From: AC-69 sp036519575
Lineage (GTDB): Bacteria > Actinomycetota > UBA4738 > HRBIN12
Length of the DNA stretch: 5,224 bases
Assembly (NCBI GenBank): GCA_036519575.1
Contig: DATDKZ010000003.1
Span: forward strand, 1-5,224
Direction of reading: 5' to 3'
Under the pieces are notes generated by a model. The model made no database searches. It saw only the letters and a program-made list of their open reading frames with translations, and was not told the DNA's origin. The translations under genes were made by a program, and so were the position numbers. Shown here one piece after another: positions 1-5,224 of this stretch (position 1 is the stretch's first letter; each line of letters opens with the position of its first letter).

Positions 1-243
1 GGTGACTGCATCCCGAACCCGAGTCACCATCGCGATCAATCCGTGATGATCGATGAGGTGCGTGATGGGGTCGCGTTCCGGCGAGGGATCCGGGAGCATG
101 ACGTCCCCGTAGTCGTGCACGTCCGCACGCTGCCGGAGCGCTTCGACGAGCCCGACCTCACGAAGCGTCGTGGGCGCACGAGCAACGCCGCCATTCGTTC
201 CCGCCGAGTTCGTCGGCACACCGAGCAACCCGATCGTTCGCAT
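1..243 (-). CDS. Arginase/agmatinase-family ureohydrolase, N-terminal fragment (cut by window edge)
   Basis: Seen: an open minus-strand frame from the ATG at 243-241 runs 81 codons to base 1 without a stop. It begins MRTIGLLGVPTNSAGT, followed by GGVARAPTTLREVGLVEAL and VHDYGDV. Known: ureohydrolases (arginase, agmatinase, formimidoylglutamase; Pfam Arginase fold) start with a beta strand of the type IGxxGxP, then a G-V-x-x-x-P-x-x-L-R-x-x-G-L segment and a D-x-G-D-V strand, all matched here. They are cytosolic enzymes with a binuclear Mn centre that hydrolyse guanidino groups, usually releasing urea. The metal ligands (the GGDH and DxDxxDP motifs) lie beyond the window, so catalytic competence and substrate cannot be judged. 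Start choice: an in-frame TAG lies five codons upstream (256-258) with no ATG, GTG or TTG in between, so this ATG is the first possible start. The Shine-Dalgarno is poor (GGCGGTGG abuts the ATG). The gene lies 254 bases downstream of the hydrolase gene on the same strand. Confidence 0.82.
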   Translation of the reverse strand, partial: MRTIGLLGVPTNSAGTNGGVARAPTTLREVGLVEALRQRADVHDYGDVMLPDPSPERDPITHLIDHHGLIAMVTRVRDAVT

Positions 244-252
244 CCACCGCCG

Positions 253-258
253 AACCTA
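253..258 (-). promoter_or_regulatory. Possible -10 element for the ureohydrolase gene (leaderless transcript)
   Basis: Reading on the minus strand, TAGGTT (a TANNNT match) ends 9 bases before the ATG at 243. No good ribosome binding site lies between them. A start of transcription 6-8 bases after the box would fall at or within about three bases of the ATG, giving a leaderless or near-leaderless mRNA, which is common in Actinobacteria. I see no convincing -35 hexamer at 16-19 bases upstream, and a six-base degenerate match can arise by chance. Confidence 0.2.
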
Positions 259-357
259 GCCGATCGGAGGTTAACCCTCTGCTCGAACCAGTAACCAGGC
301 TAGGGCTCGACGTCACGACGAAGACGCCAGGGCGAGCGCGAGGAGGATGGGGAGCAG

Positions 358-388
358 GCGGGCCGGCCGCAGCGGGCTTCGGGCCCGC
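358..388 (-). terminator. GC-rich hairpin downstream of the hydrolase gene, possible terminator
   Basis: Seen: GCGGGC at 372-377 pairs with GCCCGC at 383-388 around a five-base loop (TTCGG on the plus strand), a perfect 6-bp stem. A second GCGGGCC at 358-364 could pair with GGCCCGC at 382-388 instead, so two mutually exclusive stems share one right arm. The hairpin lies about 110 bases past the hydrolase stop and before the ureohydrolase start. There is no T tract, so a classical intrinsic terminator is not supported. Hairpins without U tails have been proposed as terminators in high-GC bacteria. It may equally be chance in GC-rich DNA. Confidence 0.25.
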
Positions 389-497
389 ACCAGGCAGAGC
401 GTGCATGTCAGCCGGTGCAGGAGAGCACTTCCACGTCGGCCGTGAAACTCTGCGCGGGTGAGTGTCACGAGCGTCATGAGCCTCGGTCAGGCCTACC

Positions 498-1289
498 TCA
501 GATGGTACCGAGGAAGTCGAGCACGGTCTGACGGAGTTCGTCGGCGACCGAGGGATCGGCGTAATCGAGGATCTCGGTCCCATGCTCCCCGGTAGGGAGC
601 AGCACGATCTCCTTCGGCGAGGGTGCCACCCGGTCGAACACCGAAAGAAGGGCGGCGGCGTCCCGGTCGGACTCGCCGGCCACGAAGAGCTTCGGGACGA
701 GCACGTCGCGGACCTGTCGTTGGACGGGAACGAGTCCGTAGAAGTCGTATCCGGACACCCAGATGAGACCGTCGGCCTCGAGCCCTCGGCTCAGCGCGAA
801 GAGCGACTCCATCGCCCCGAGACTGGCGCCGCCGACGACGACCCGGCGTGACCCCTCCCCGCGAACGAGCCCGACGGCCGGCTCCAGGTCCTTCCAGTCG
901 TCACCGGTGCCCGTACCACCGGAGCACCCGAGCTCACCGCCCGGACACTCACCCCGGCGGTTGTAGGTGAGGACCCGGTACCCCTCGGTCGCGAGCAACG
1001 CGGCGAACTCCAGCCATTGCGACTGATCTCCCGGACGCATGTGGGACAGGACGACCCCCACTTCCCCTGAGCCGAACATCCTGCCCTCCAGCGGGACCCC
1101 GTCGGCAGCCCGGAAGCGCACCGGCTCGGACATGGCAAGCGCCTCGGACTCCCCGATATCGGGGAACCGCGACGTGGATGAGGGAGCGGGAGTGGGCGAG
1201 GGCTGCGTGCCGGTCAACGGGGCTTCGCTCCCCGAGCCACAGGCCGTGGCGAGCATGAGCGAAGCTGCCAGCGCGATCCACCCTCGCAT
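498..1289 (-). CDS. Predicted lipoprotein alpha/beta hydrolase (dienelactone-hydrolase/serine-hydrolase type)
   Basis: A 263-residue predicted cell-surface hydrolase. Seen: a signal peptide, MRGWIALAASLMLATAC, with lipobox L-A-T-A-C, so Cys17 would be lipidated after signal peptidase II cleavage. A Ser/Thr/Pro-rich spacer (about 18-40) follows, then an alpha/beta-hydrolase fold: a VVLSH strand (79-83), the segment around GDQSQW (87-92), YRVLTYNRRG (104-113), the nucleophile elbow G-A-S-L-G with Ser156, Asp208 in AGESDRD, and His236 in GEHGTEIL. The Ser-Asp-His triad is in the expected order and spacing. Cys115 and Cys122 may form a disulphide in the exported protein. Known: this fold covers esterases, lipases, peptidases and dienelactone hydrolases, so the substrate cannot be named. 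Start: the ATG at 1289 sits directly before the signal peptide; an in-frame TTG at 1361 would add 24 residues in front of it and is unlikely. No good Shine-Dalgarno is seen. It is divergent from the diguanylate cyclase gene. Confidence 0.9.
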   Translation of the reverse strand: MRGWIALAASLMLATACGSGSEAPLTGTQPSPTPAPSSTSRFPDIGESEALAMSEPVRFRAADGVPLEGRMFGSGEVGVVLSHMRPGDQSQWLEFAALLATEGYRVLTYNRRGECPGGELGCSGGTGTGDDWKDLEPAVGLVRGEGSRRVVVGGASLGAMESLFALSRGLEADGLIWVSGYDFYGLVPVQRQVRDVLVPKLFVAGESDRDAAALLSVFDRVAPSPKEIVLLPTGEHGTEILDYADPSVADELRQTVLDFLGTI

Positions 1290-1297
1290 CCCGCAGA

Positions 1298-1303
1298 AAG
1301 ATA
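1298..1303 (-). promoter_or_regulatory. Possible -10 element for the hydrolase gene (leaderless transcript)
   Basis: On the minus strand TATCTT (TANNNT) ends 8 bases before the ATG at 1289, and no Shine-Dalgarno lies in between. This is the geometry expected of a leaderless or near-leaderless actinobacterial mRNA, and resembles the box in front of the ureohydrolase gene. No recognisable -35 is present at 17-19 bases. The call is weak and supported mainly by the missing ribosome binding site. Confidence 0.3.
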
Positions 1304-1332
1304 CGGAGGACTCCCCGACGGTGGTTTTCGTC

Positions 1333-1352
1333 GCCCGCGGGCCCGGGTCGAC
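1333..1352. promoter_or_regulatory. Cluster of overlapping palindromes in the divergent intergenic region
   Basis: Seen: GCCCGCGGGC (1333-1342) is a perfect 10-bp palindrome. It overlaps CGGGCCCG (1338-1345) and CCCGGG (1342-1347), and GTCGAC (1347-1352) follows. The cluster lies between the divergent hydrolase and diguanylate cyclase starts and just upstream of the TATAAG box at 1366, where a regulator could affect either gene. No known operator is recognised, and short palindromes are frequent in such GC-rich sequence. Confidence 0.2.
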
Positions 1353-1365
1353 GCCTCCCAAGGGC

Positions 1366-1371
1366 TATAAG
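1366..1371 (+). promoter_or_regulatory. Possible -10 box for the diguanylate cyclase gene
   Basis: TATAAG matches the TATAAT consensus at five of six positions and is the most AT-rich short stretch in the divergent region. It would start transcription near 1378, leaving a leader of about 68 bases before the preferred ATG at 1446. The leader includes an imperfect hairpin (GGCTG at 1371-1375 with CAGCC at 1386-1390). A -35 element at the right distance is not evident; the nearest candidate, GTCGAC at 1347-1352, leaves only a 13-base spacer. Confidence 0.3.
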
Positions 1372-1432
1372 GCTGGTTCGGGGCTCAGCCGATGATGAAA
1401 CCTGAGTGCCGCGGGCCTGACCAGGGGTGCTC

Positions 1433-1438
1433 GGGGAG
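1433..1438 (+). promoter_or_regulatory. Ribosome binding site that sets the diguanylate cyclase start
   Basis: GGGGAG lies seven bases before the ATG at 1446, a good Shine-Dalgarno position. The alternative tandem ATGs at 1392 and 1395 lack a comparable site, and the 18 residues they would add look unlike any domain. This favours 1446 as the start. Confidence 0.65.
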
Positions 1439-1445
1439 ACCCAGA

Positions 1446-2801
1446 ATGACCGTCGACGATCACGAGACCGAGATGAGGGCATCAGAGACCGAAGGGTCGG
1501 TCGGGCCCCGGCTCGAGGAGCGGTTCCGTACGCTGGTCGAGCACATCCCCGGAGTCGCCACCTACCTCGATCGCGTCCTGGACGACCCGGCGCATTCCGA
1601 GCCGCTGTACATCAGCCCACAGATCGAGGACATGTTCGGCTACCCGGTCGCCGAATGGCTCGGGGAAGGCGAGCTGTGGCTCCAGATCCTGCACCCCGAC
1701 GACCGCGACCGCATGGTCGCCGCAGATGCGGAAGCGCGGCGAGCACTTTCGCCGATGAGCGCCGAGTATCGGCTGATCACGCGGGGGGGTCGCCTTGCCT
1801 GGGTGAGCGAGAAGGCCGCCGTCGTTCGCGATGTTGCCACGGGAGGACTCTATTGGCAGGGCGTGATGGTGGACATCACTGAGCGCAAACGGGCCGAAGA
1901 GGCTCTGCGAGCGAGCGAGATGCGGTTCCGCACGATCTTCGATGCAGCCGCGTTCGGTGTCGTGACTGTTGATATCCGAGCTCGGATCATCGAGGCGAAT
2001 CCGACGCTCGAGCTCATGGCCGGGTATGAACCGGGTGAGCTGGCCGGGGTTCCCCTGGCGGCGCTTGTCGACCGTGGCGAGCACGACGAACTGTTCAAGC
2101 TCGGCGAGGTGATCGAGGGCGCTGTGGACCGGTGCGCCGTGGAGCATCAATTGCGACGCAAGGACGATTCCCTCCTTTGGTGCCGGACCGTCATGGCGCT
2201 CGTGCGTGACGGGGAAGGCGACCCGAACTATGGGATCTGCATGCTGGAGGACATCACCAACCGCAAGTACGTGGAAGAGGAGCTGATGCAGCGTGCGGTC
2301 CACGACCCACTCACCGGCCTGCCGAACCGTCGGCTGCTTGAGGACCGACTGGCGAACGCCCTCGCCCGCTTGGCAAGGAGGCGGAACAGCGGCGTGGCCA
2401 TCGTCTTCCTCGACCTCGACGGGTTCAAAGAGGTGAACGATACGCTCGGCCACCAGGGGGGCGATGAACTCCTCGAGGCTGTCGGACAGCGGCTCCTCCG
2501 CGCGCTGCGACCGTCGGACACGCTCGCACGCATCGGCGGGGACGAGTTCGTCGCCATGCTCGAGGACGTCGCTGCGGAGGACGATGCGCGCCGCATTGCC
2601 GAACGGCTCATGGAGGCCCTCCCTCCGCCGTTTCCCTTGGGCGCGCGAGAGGTGTGTGTGACGGCAAGCGCTGGCATCTCACTCGCAACCGACCATCGCA
2701 TCCGACCGGAGCTGCTGATCCGCCAGGCGGACGCTGCGATGTACACGGCGAAGCGCAACGGGCGGAATCGGATCGAGATGGCGACCTCCGACCCTGCGTG
2801 A
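1446..2801 (+). CDS. PAS-PAS-GGDEF diguanylate cyclase
   Basis: A 451-residue cytosolic sensor enzyme predicted to make cyclic di-GMP from two GTP. Seen: PAS domain 1 (about 26-147, PAS_3-like, with YISPQIEDMFGY and LHPDDRDRM), ending in DITERKRAEEAL. PAS domain 2 (about 157-277) ends in DITNRKYVEEEL. These two ends resemble the short signalling helices that join PAS domains to output domains. The GGDEF domain (about 281-446) begins with DPLTGLPNRR. Its active site is complete: the metal ligand Asp323 in FLDLDGF, Asn331 and Asp340 for guanine, and G-G-D-E-F at 364-368. An inhibitory I-site R-x-x-D (Arg355-Asp358) lies five residues before GGDEF, so product feedback is expected. No EAL or HD-GYP domain, transmembrane segment or signal peptide is visible. 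The ligand or cofactor of the PAS domains cannot be told. In-frame ATGs at 1392 and 1395 would extend it by up to 18 residues, but 1446 has the better ribosome binding site. Confidence 0.93.
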   Translation: MTVDDHETEMRASETEGSVGPRLEERFRTLVEHIPGVATYLDRVLDDPAHSEPLYISPQIEDMFGYPVAEWLGEGELWLQILHPDDRDRMVAADAEARRALSPMSAEYRLITRGGRLAWVSEKAAVVRDVATGGLYWQGVMVDITERKRAEEALRASEMRFRTIFDAAAFGVVTVDIRARIIEANPTLELMAGYEPGELAGVPLAALVDRGEHDELFKLGEVIEGAVDRCAVEHQLRRKDDSLLWCRTVMALVRDGEGDPNYGICMLEDITNRKYVEEELMQRAVHDPLTGLPNRRLLEDRLANALARLARRRNSGVAIVFLDLDGFKEVNDTLGHQGGDELLEAVGQRLLRALRPSDTLARIGGDEFVAMLEDVAAEDDARRIAERLMEALPPPFPLGAREVCVTASAGISLATDHRIRPELLIRQADAAMYTAKRNGRNRIEMATSDPA

Positions 2802-5224
2802 CTATGGCTCTACGCGCGGTTGCACGGAGCCTCCGACCACCTCGTGCGTCGTTCGGACGACCACGTTGTTCGCCGCCTGGCCCTGGAGCCAGTCGAGGAG
2901 CGCGTCGAAGTTGGCCGGGGTGATCGAGTAGGCGTCGCAACCGTCGCACAGGTGGTGGAACACCAGCTGCACCCAGCCCCCGCCATGTGTCACCGCCCCC
3001 GTCACGTAACCCTCGATTGTCTCGAGGGTCGTGCCCTGCTTCGGGTTGGGCGGCGTGCGGGTGGCGTAGGCGTCGGCCGGAGGGATCGTCTCGGCGAAGA
3101 CCGACGTCCCGTCCACGCCCGAGACCCCGCGACCGCTGTTGTATCCGCAGTCCATGACGACCTGCTTGGTGCCGTCGTCGAACGTCCCGAACGGGTACGC
3201 GAACGAGGTCGGCTGGAACCCGTGGTCGATCAGGTTGTTTCGGTCCTGGCAGACTTCGACCCTCGCGTCGGTGGTCTTCAACGGCTTGAGGTTGACGTGG
3301 TGGAGCGTGTGCCCTGCGATCTCGTTCCCGGCGGCCGCGAGATCCACGAGCTGCTCCCAGGTCATGTGCGCTGGGTCTCCGACGACGCCGGTGTTCACGA
3401 AGAAGGACGCCTGCATCCCGTGCTCGTTCAGGGTCGCCAGGGCGCCGAACTGATCGGCCACGCCGTCGTCGAACTGGATCGTGACGACGGTCTGGGGGAG
3501 CGGAGGAGGAGGAGGGGGCGGCGGGGGCGGCACCGTCTGCCACGCGAAGGCGAGGGGGGACGTGGCCGACAGGTCGACGGCCGGCTCCACGGTCGAGAAC
3601 GACTCGATGTCGTCCTTGAACCTGGCCTTCCCCGAGTTGAACACCGCGAACGGGTCGCTGTCGTCGGGCGGACAGTTCCTCATTCCCGTCTGGAGCCCGG
3701 TGAAGAGCGTACCGTTGGGACCTTCGACCACCGCGCCTTCGAGGACGGGCGGCGAGCCGTCGAGGGAACCCAGCAGGTTCGCCACCTGATGGTGGATGCA
3801 GTGTGGGAACGTCGTCCCATCGCCGACGATGAACGACGACCCCCAGGCGTTGGCGCCGAGGATGTTCCCCAGCCAGCGGCCGCTCCACTCCGCGTGCGCG
3901 CTGGATCCCGTGAGTTGCGCGTACTCACTCGCCATGACGGAGAGCCCGGTGCCATGGGTGGCCGTGTCCCACATCGCCCATGGGAAACCGAACTCGAACG
4001 GATCGGTCGCGGCCTGCGCGATCGCGTTGTCGAGAGCCTTCCCCAGGTCGGCGACGAGTTCGGCCTGCGTGACCTCCAGTCCGGGCGGATTGCCGGCCTG
4101 GTCGATCGCCTTGTGGAGCTCGTAGTGCGCCAGACCACTGACGTCGTAGAGGTTGAGGGTGTCCTCGGCGTCGTCCGGCCCGGTGATGTAGGCCTTGGCC
4201 CAGTGGGCCGCCTGCTGCAGATAGAAGCTTGCATCGGTATGCGGAAGTCCGGGAGGCAGGCCACCGCTCGCCACCGCCCGGTAGAGCTCCACCGCGCCGA
4301 GCTCGAGGTCGCTCCGCCACTCGGTTTCCGGGTAGAAGCTGAAGGGGAGATACGTGAGCAGGTTGCCCTTCGGGGTCGTGTCGGCAAGATCGAAGACGTG
4401 CTGACCCGCGAGGAGGCACCTGTTGGCGAATGCCGGATCGCTCAGCTTGTAGATCTGAAAGCACAGGCCGAACGCCGCAGCCATGCGCCCAGCCAGGTTC
4501 GGGCTGATGAGCGACCCGGCCGGGCCGGCGCGGAACACCGGGCGGTTGCGGATGTATCGGTAGAGGGGATCGGTCCCGCCGTAGGTGTCGTCCTCCTGGG
4601 CGAGGCGCCAGATGTCGTGGTCTCCGACCGCACTGGCGTTCCCCGTTCCGATCCCCACCTGGAAGTAGAAGGTGTTCGTCTGGTCGTCCCACATCCGAAG
4701 GAGCCAGTCCGTCCCGAACTTCGCCTCCGCGGTGAAGTCCGACATCGTCGAGCCGGCTCCCATCTGCGCCGGGAAGTCGCGAACCCCAGTGAGCAGCATG
4801 TCCGTCGTGTAGCTCAGGGTCTGCACACCCTTGATGTAGTCGCCGGCGTCCCACCATCCACCGGAAGCGTCGATCTGGACGCCGAGCGGATCGAGATCGC
4901 CCGAGAAGCGCCCGCTCGGGTTCACGTGAGGCGCGAGGTACGTCATCGCGTTCTGATCGTTCAGATGCGCTGGGGCGGAGCGGAGAGGGCCGGGGATGAA
5001 GTCTGGGCCGTCACGCTCGGTCTGGAAGAAGGAGAGAGCGTTCGCGAGAGCTTCGTCGTAGACGTTCTGCCCGCTGTCGATGCCGAAGGCCGGAGAGGAC
5101 GCGGGGACCGGCCCGGGCACTGTGATGGAGTAGGTCCCCGGCGCGGTGATGGATCCAAAGTCGAGCCCGTACACGAACGGGAAGGTGCGGCTCCACGAGC
5201 CGAGCAGCGGACCGATCGGCCCTG
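2802..5224 (-). CDS. GH9 glycoside hydrolase fused to a CE4 polysaccharide deacetylase (5' end cut by window edge)
   Basis: The frame is open to the right edge, giving 806 residues counted from the codon at 5222-5220. The N-terminus and any signal peptide lie outside. Domains: residues 1-37 resemble the end of the CelD_N Ig-like module of GH9 enzymes (GLDFGSITAPGTYSI). A GH9 catalytic domain spans about 53-562, with GGWWDAGDY carrying Asp125 and Asp128 (catalytic base region), a histidine motif ending IHHQ (476-479), and a second signature with the presumed acid Glu546. Ten prolines (565-574) lead to a NodB-type CE4 domain (about 578-790). The CE4 domain has FDDG (Asp585, Asp586), HTLHH (His638, His642), AYPFG in place of the usual R-x-x-P-x-G, and QLVFHH (His756, His757). 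Known: GH9 enzymes are mostly endo- or exo-glucanases, with some glucosaminidases; CE4 enzymes remove N- or O-acetyl groups from chitin, xylan, peptidoglycan or exopolysaccharide. Inferred: a secreted enzyme acting on an acetylated polysaccharide. A GTG at 5174 is internal to the Ig-like module and not the true start. No carbohydrate-binding, dockerin or anchor module follows. Confidence 0.9.
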   Translation of the reverse strand, partial: GPIGPLLGSWSRTFPFVYGLDFGSITAPGTYSITVPGPVPASSPAFGIDSGQNVYDEALANALSFFQTERDGPDFIPGPLRSAPAHLNDQNAMTYLAPHVNPSGRFSGDLDPLGVQIDASGGWWDAGDYIKGVQTLSYTTDMLLTGVRDFPAQMGAGSTMSDFTAEAKFGTDWLLRMWDDQTNTFYFQVGIGTGNASAVGDHDIWRLAQEDDTYGGTDPLYRYIRNRPVFRAGPAGSLISPNLAGRMAAAFGLCFQIYKLSDPAFANRCLLAGQHVFDLADTTPKGNLLTYLPFSFYPETEWRSDLELGAVELYRAVASGGLPPGLPHTDASFYLQQAAHWAKAYITGPDDAEDTLNLYDVSGLAHYELHKAIDQAGNPPGLEVTQAELVADLGKALDNAIAQAATDPFEFGFPWAMWDTATHGTGLSVMASEYAQLTGSSAHAEWSGRWLGNILGANAWGSSFIVGDGTTFPHCIHHQVANLLGSLDGSPPVLEGAVVEGPNGTLFTGLQTGMRNCPPDDSDPFAVFNSGKARFKDDIESFSTVEPAVDLSATSPLAFAWQTVPPPPPPPPPPLPQTVVTIQFDDGVADQFGALATLNEHGMQASFFVNTGVVGDPAHMTWEQLVDLAAAGNEIAGHTLHHVNLKPLKTTDARVEVCQDRNNLIDHGFQPTSFAYPFGTFDDGTKQVVMDCGYNSGRGVSGVDGTSVFAETIPPADAYATRTPPNPKQGTTLETIEGYVTGAVTHGGGWVQLVFHHLCDGCDAYSITPANFDALLDWLQGQAANNVVVRTTHEVVGGSVQPRVEP
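3501..3530 (-). repeat. Ten-proline linker tract
   Basis: Thirty bases encode ten consecutive prolines (CCG, CCC and CCT codons, four CCT in a row) between the GH9 and CE4 domains, followed by Leu-Pro-Gln. On the plus strand the tract is nearly all purine with G5 runs at 3514-3518 and 3523-3527; further G runs lie at 3494-3498 and 3554-3559. Pro-rich linkers are common in secreted modular glycosidases. A run this long would need elongation factor P for smooth translation. The simple-repeat DNA makes length variation between strains likely. Confidence 0.85.

Noticed and set aside
269..276. Palindrome GGTTAACC upstream of the ureohydrolase gene
   Set aside because: A single 8-bp palindrome with no second copy in the window and no recognised operator.
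313..477. Small minus-strand ORF of 54 codons with a hydrophobic tail (LLPILLALALA)
   Set aside because: It has a start codon with GAGG three bases upstream and fairly GC-rich third positions, but Arg/Leu-rich composition and no recognisable family. Chance is as likely, so I did not annotate it.
461..490. Near-tandem nine-base units (minus-strand GCTCATGAC and GCTCGTGAC) just past the hydrolase stop
   Set aside because: Only two imperfect copies with no symmetry or known site. Not distinguishable from chance.
158..583. Minus-strand open frame (141 codons) spanning the intergenic region and the hydrolase 3' end
   Set aside because: It overlaps both the ureohydrolase and hydrolase genes in a different frame and is low-complexity, Ala/Pro/Arg-rich, without domains.
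1392..1445. N-terminal extension of the diguanylate cyclase from the tandem ATGs at 1392 and 1395
   Set aside because: No comparable ribosome binding site, and the 18 extra residues look non-coding. The ATG at 1446 has GGGGAG at good spacing.
1482..2453. Long minus-strand open frame (323 codons) antisense to the diguanylate cyclase gene
   Set aside because: It lies wholly opposite a gene with clear PAS and GGDEF motifs, shows no recognisable domain, and such antisense frames are expected in high-GC DNA.
2806..2831. Inverted repeat GGCTC/GAGCC just after the diguanylate cyclase stop as a terminator
   Set aside because: Five-base stem with a 16-base loop and no T tract, located within the coding sequence of the opposite gene.
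2608..3888. Minus-strand open frame (426 codons) overlapping the CE4 region in another frame
   Set aside because: Arg- and Pro-rich composition typical of a shifted frame in GC-rich DNA. The frame carrying the CE4 motifs is clearly the coding one.

Overview
The window is high-GC bacterial DNA with densely packed genes, G/C-ending codons, a lipoprotein with a Ser/Thr/Pro-rich spacer, and weak Shine-Dalgarno signals in front of two genes. This fits an actinobacterial-type genome (soil or environmental Actinomycetota is my best guess). The phylum is an inference from style; no marker gene is present. I see no mobile element, CRISPR array, tRNA or rRNA.

Layout. (1) Positions 1-243, minus strand: the N-terminal 81 codons of an arginase/agmatinase-family ureohydrolase running off the left edge. 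(2) Positions 244-497: a short intergenic stretch with a GC-rich hairpin and a possible -10 element for gene 1. (3) Positions 498-1289, minus strand: a putative lipoprotein alpha/beta hydrolase with a complete Ser-Asp-His triad. (4) Positions 1290-1445: a divergent intergenic region with overlapping GC palindromes and a TATAAG box. (5) Positions 1446-2801, plus strand: a soluble PAS-PAS-GGDEF diguanylate cyclase with intact active and inhibitory sites. (6) Positions 2802-5224, minus strand: a large protein that enters from the right edge, in the order Ig-like domain, glycoside hydrolase family 9 catalytic domain, ten-proline linker, CE4 (NodB-type) polysaccharide deacetylase.

The most notable object is the GH9-CE4 fusion, which couples a cellulase-type glycosidase to a deacetylase in one predicted secreted chain. 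Its GH9 catalytic Asp, Asp and Glu are present, but two usually conserved positions in the GH9 signatures are changed. The CE4 domain keeps its Asp and His metal/catalytic residues, lacks the usual Arg of motif 3, and has a CxxC next to its motif-5 histidines. Its stop codon touches the stop codon of the convergent diguanylate cyclase gene with no base between them.

No operon links all the genes. The hydrolase and the ureohydrolase lie in the same direction 254 bases apart and may be separate units. The diguanylate cyclase is divergent from the hydrolase and convergent with the GH9-CE4 gene. A link between c-di-GMP and polysaccharide remodelling is possible but rests only on adjacency.
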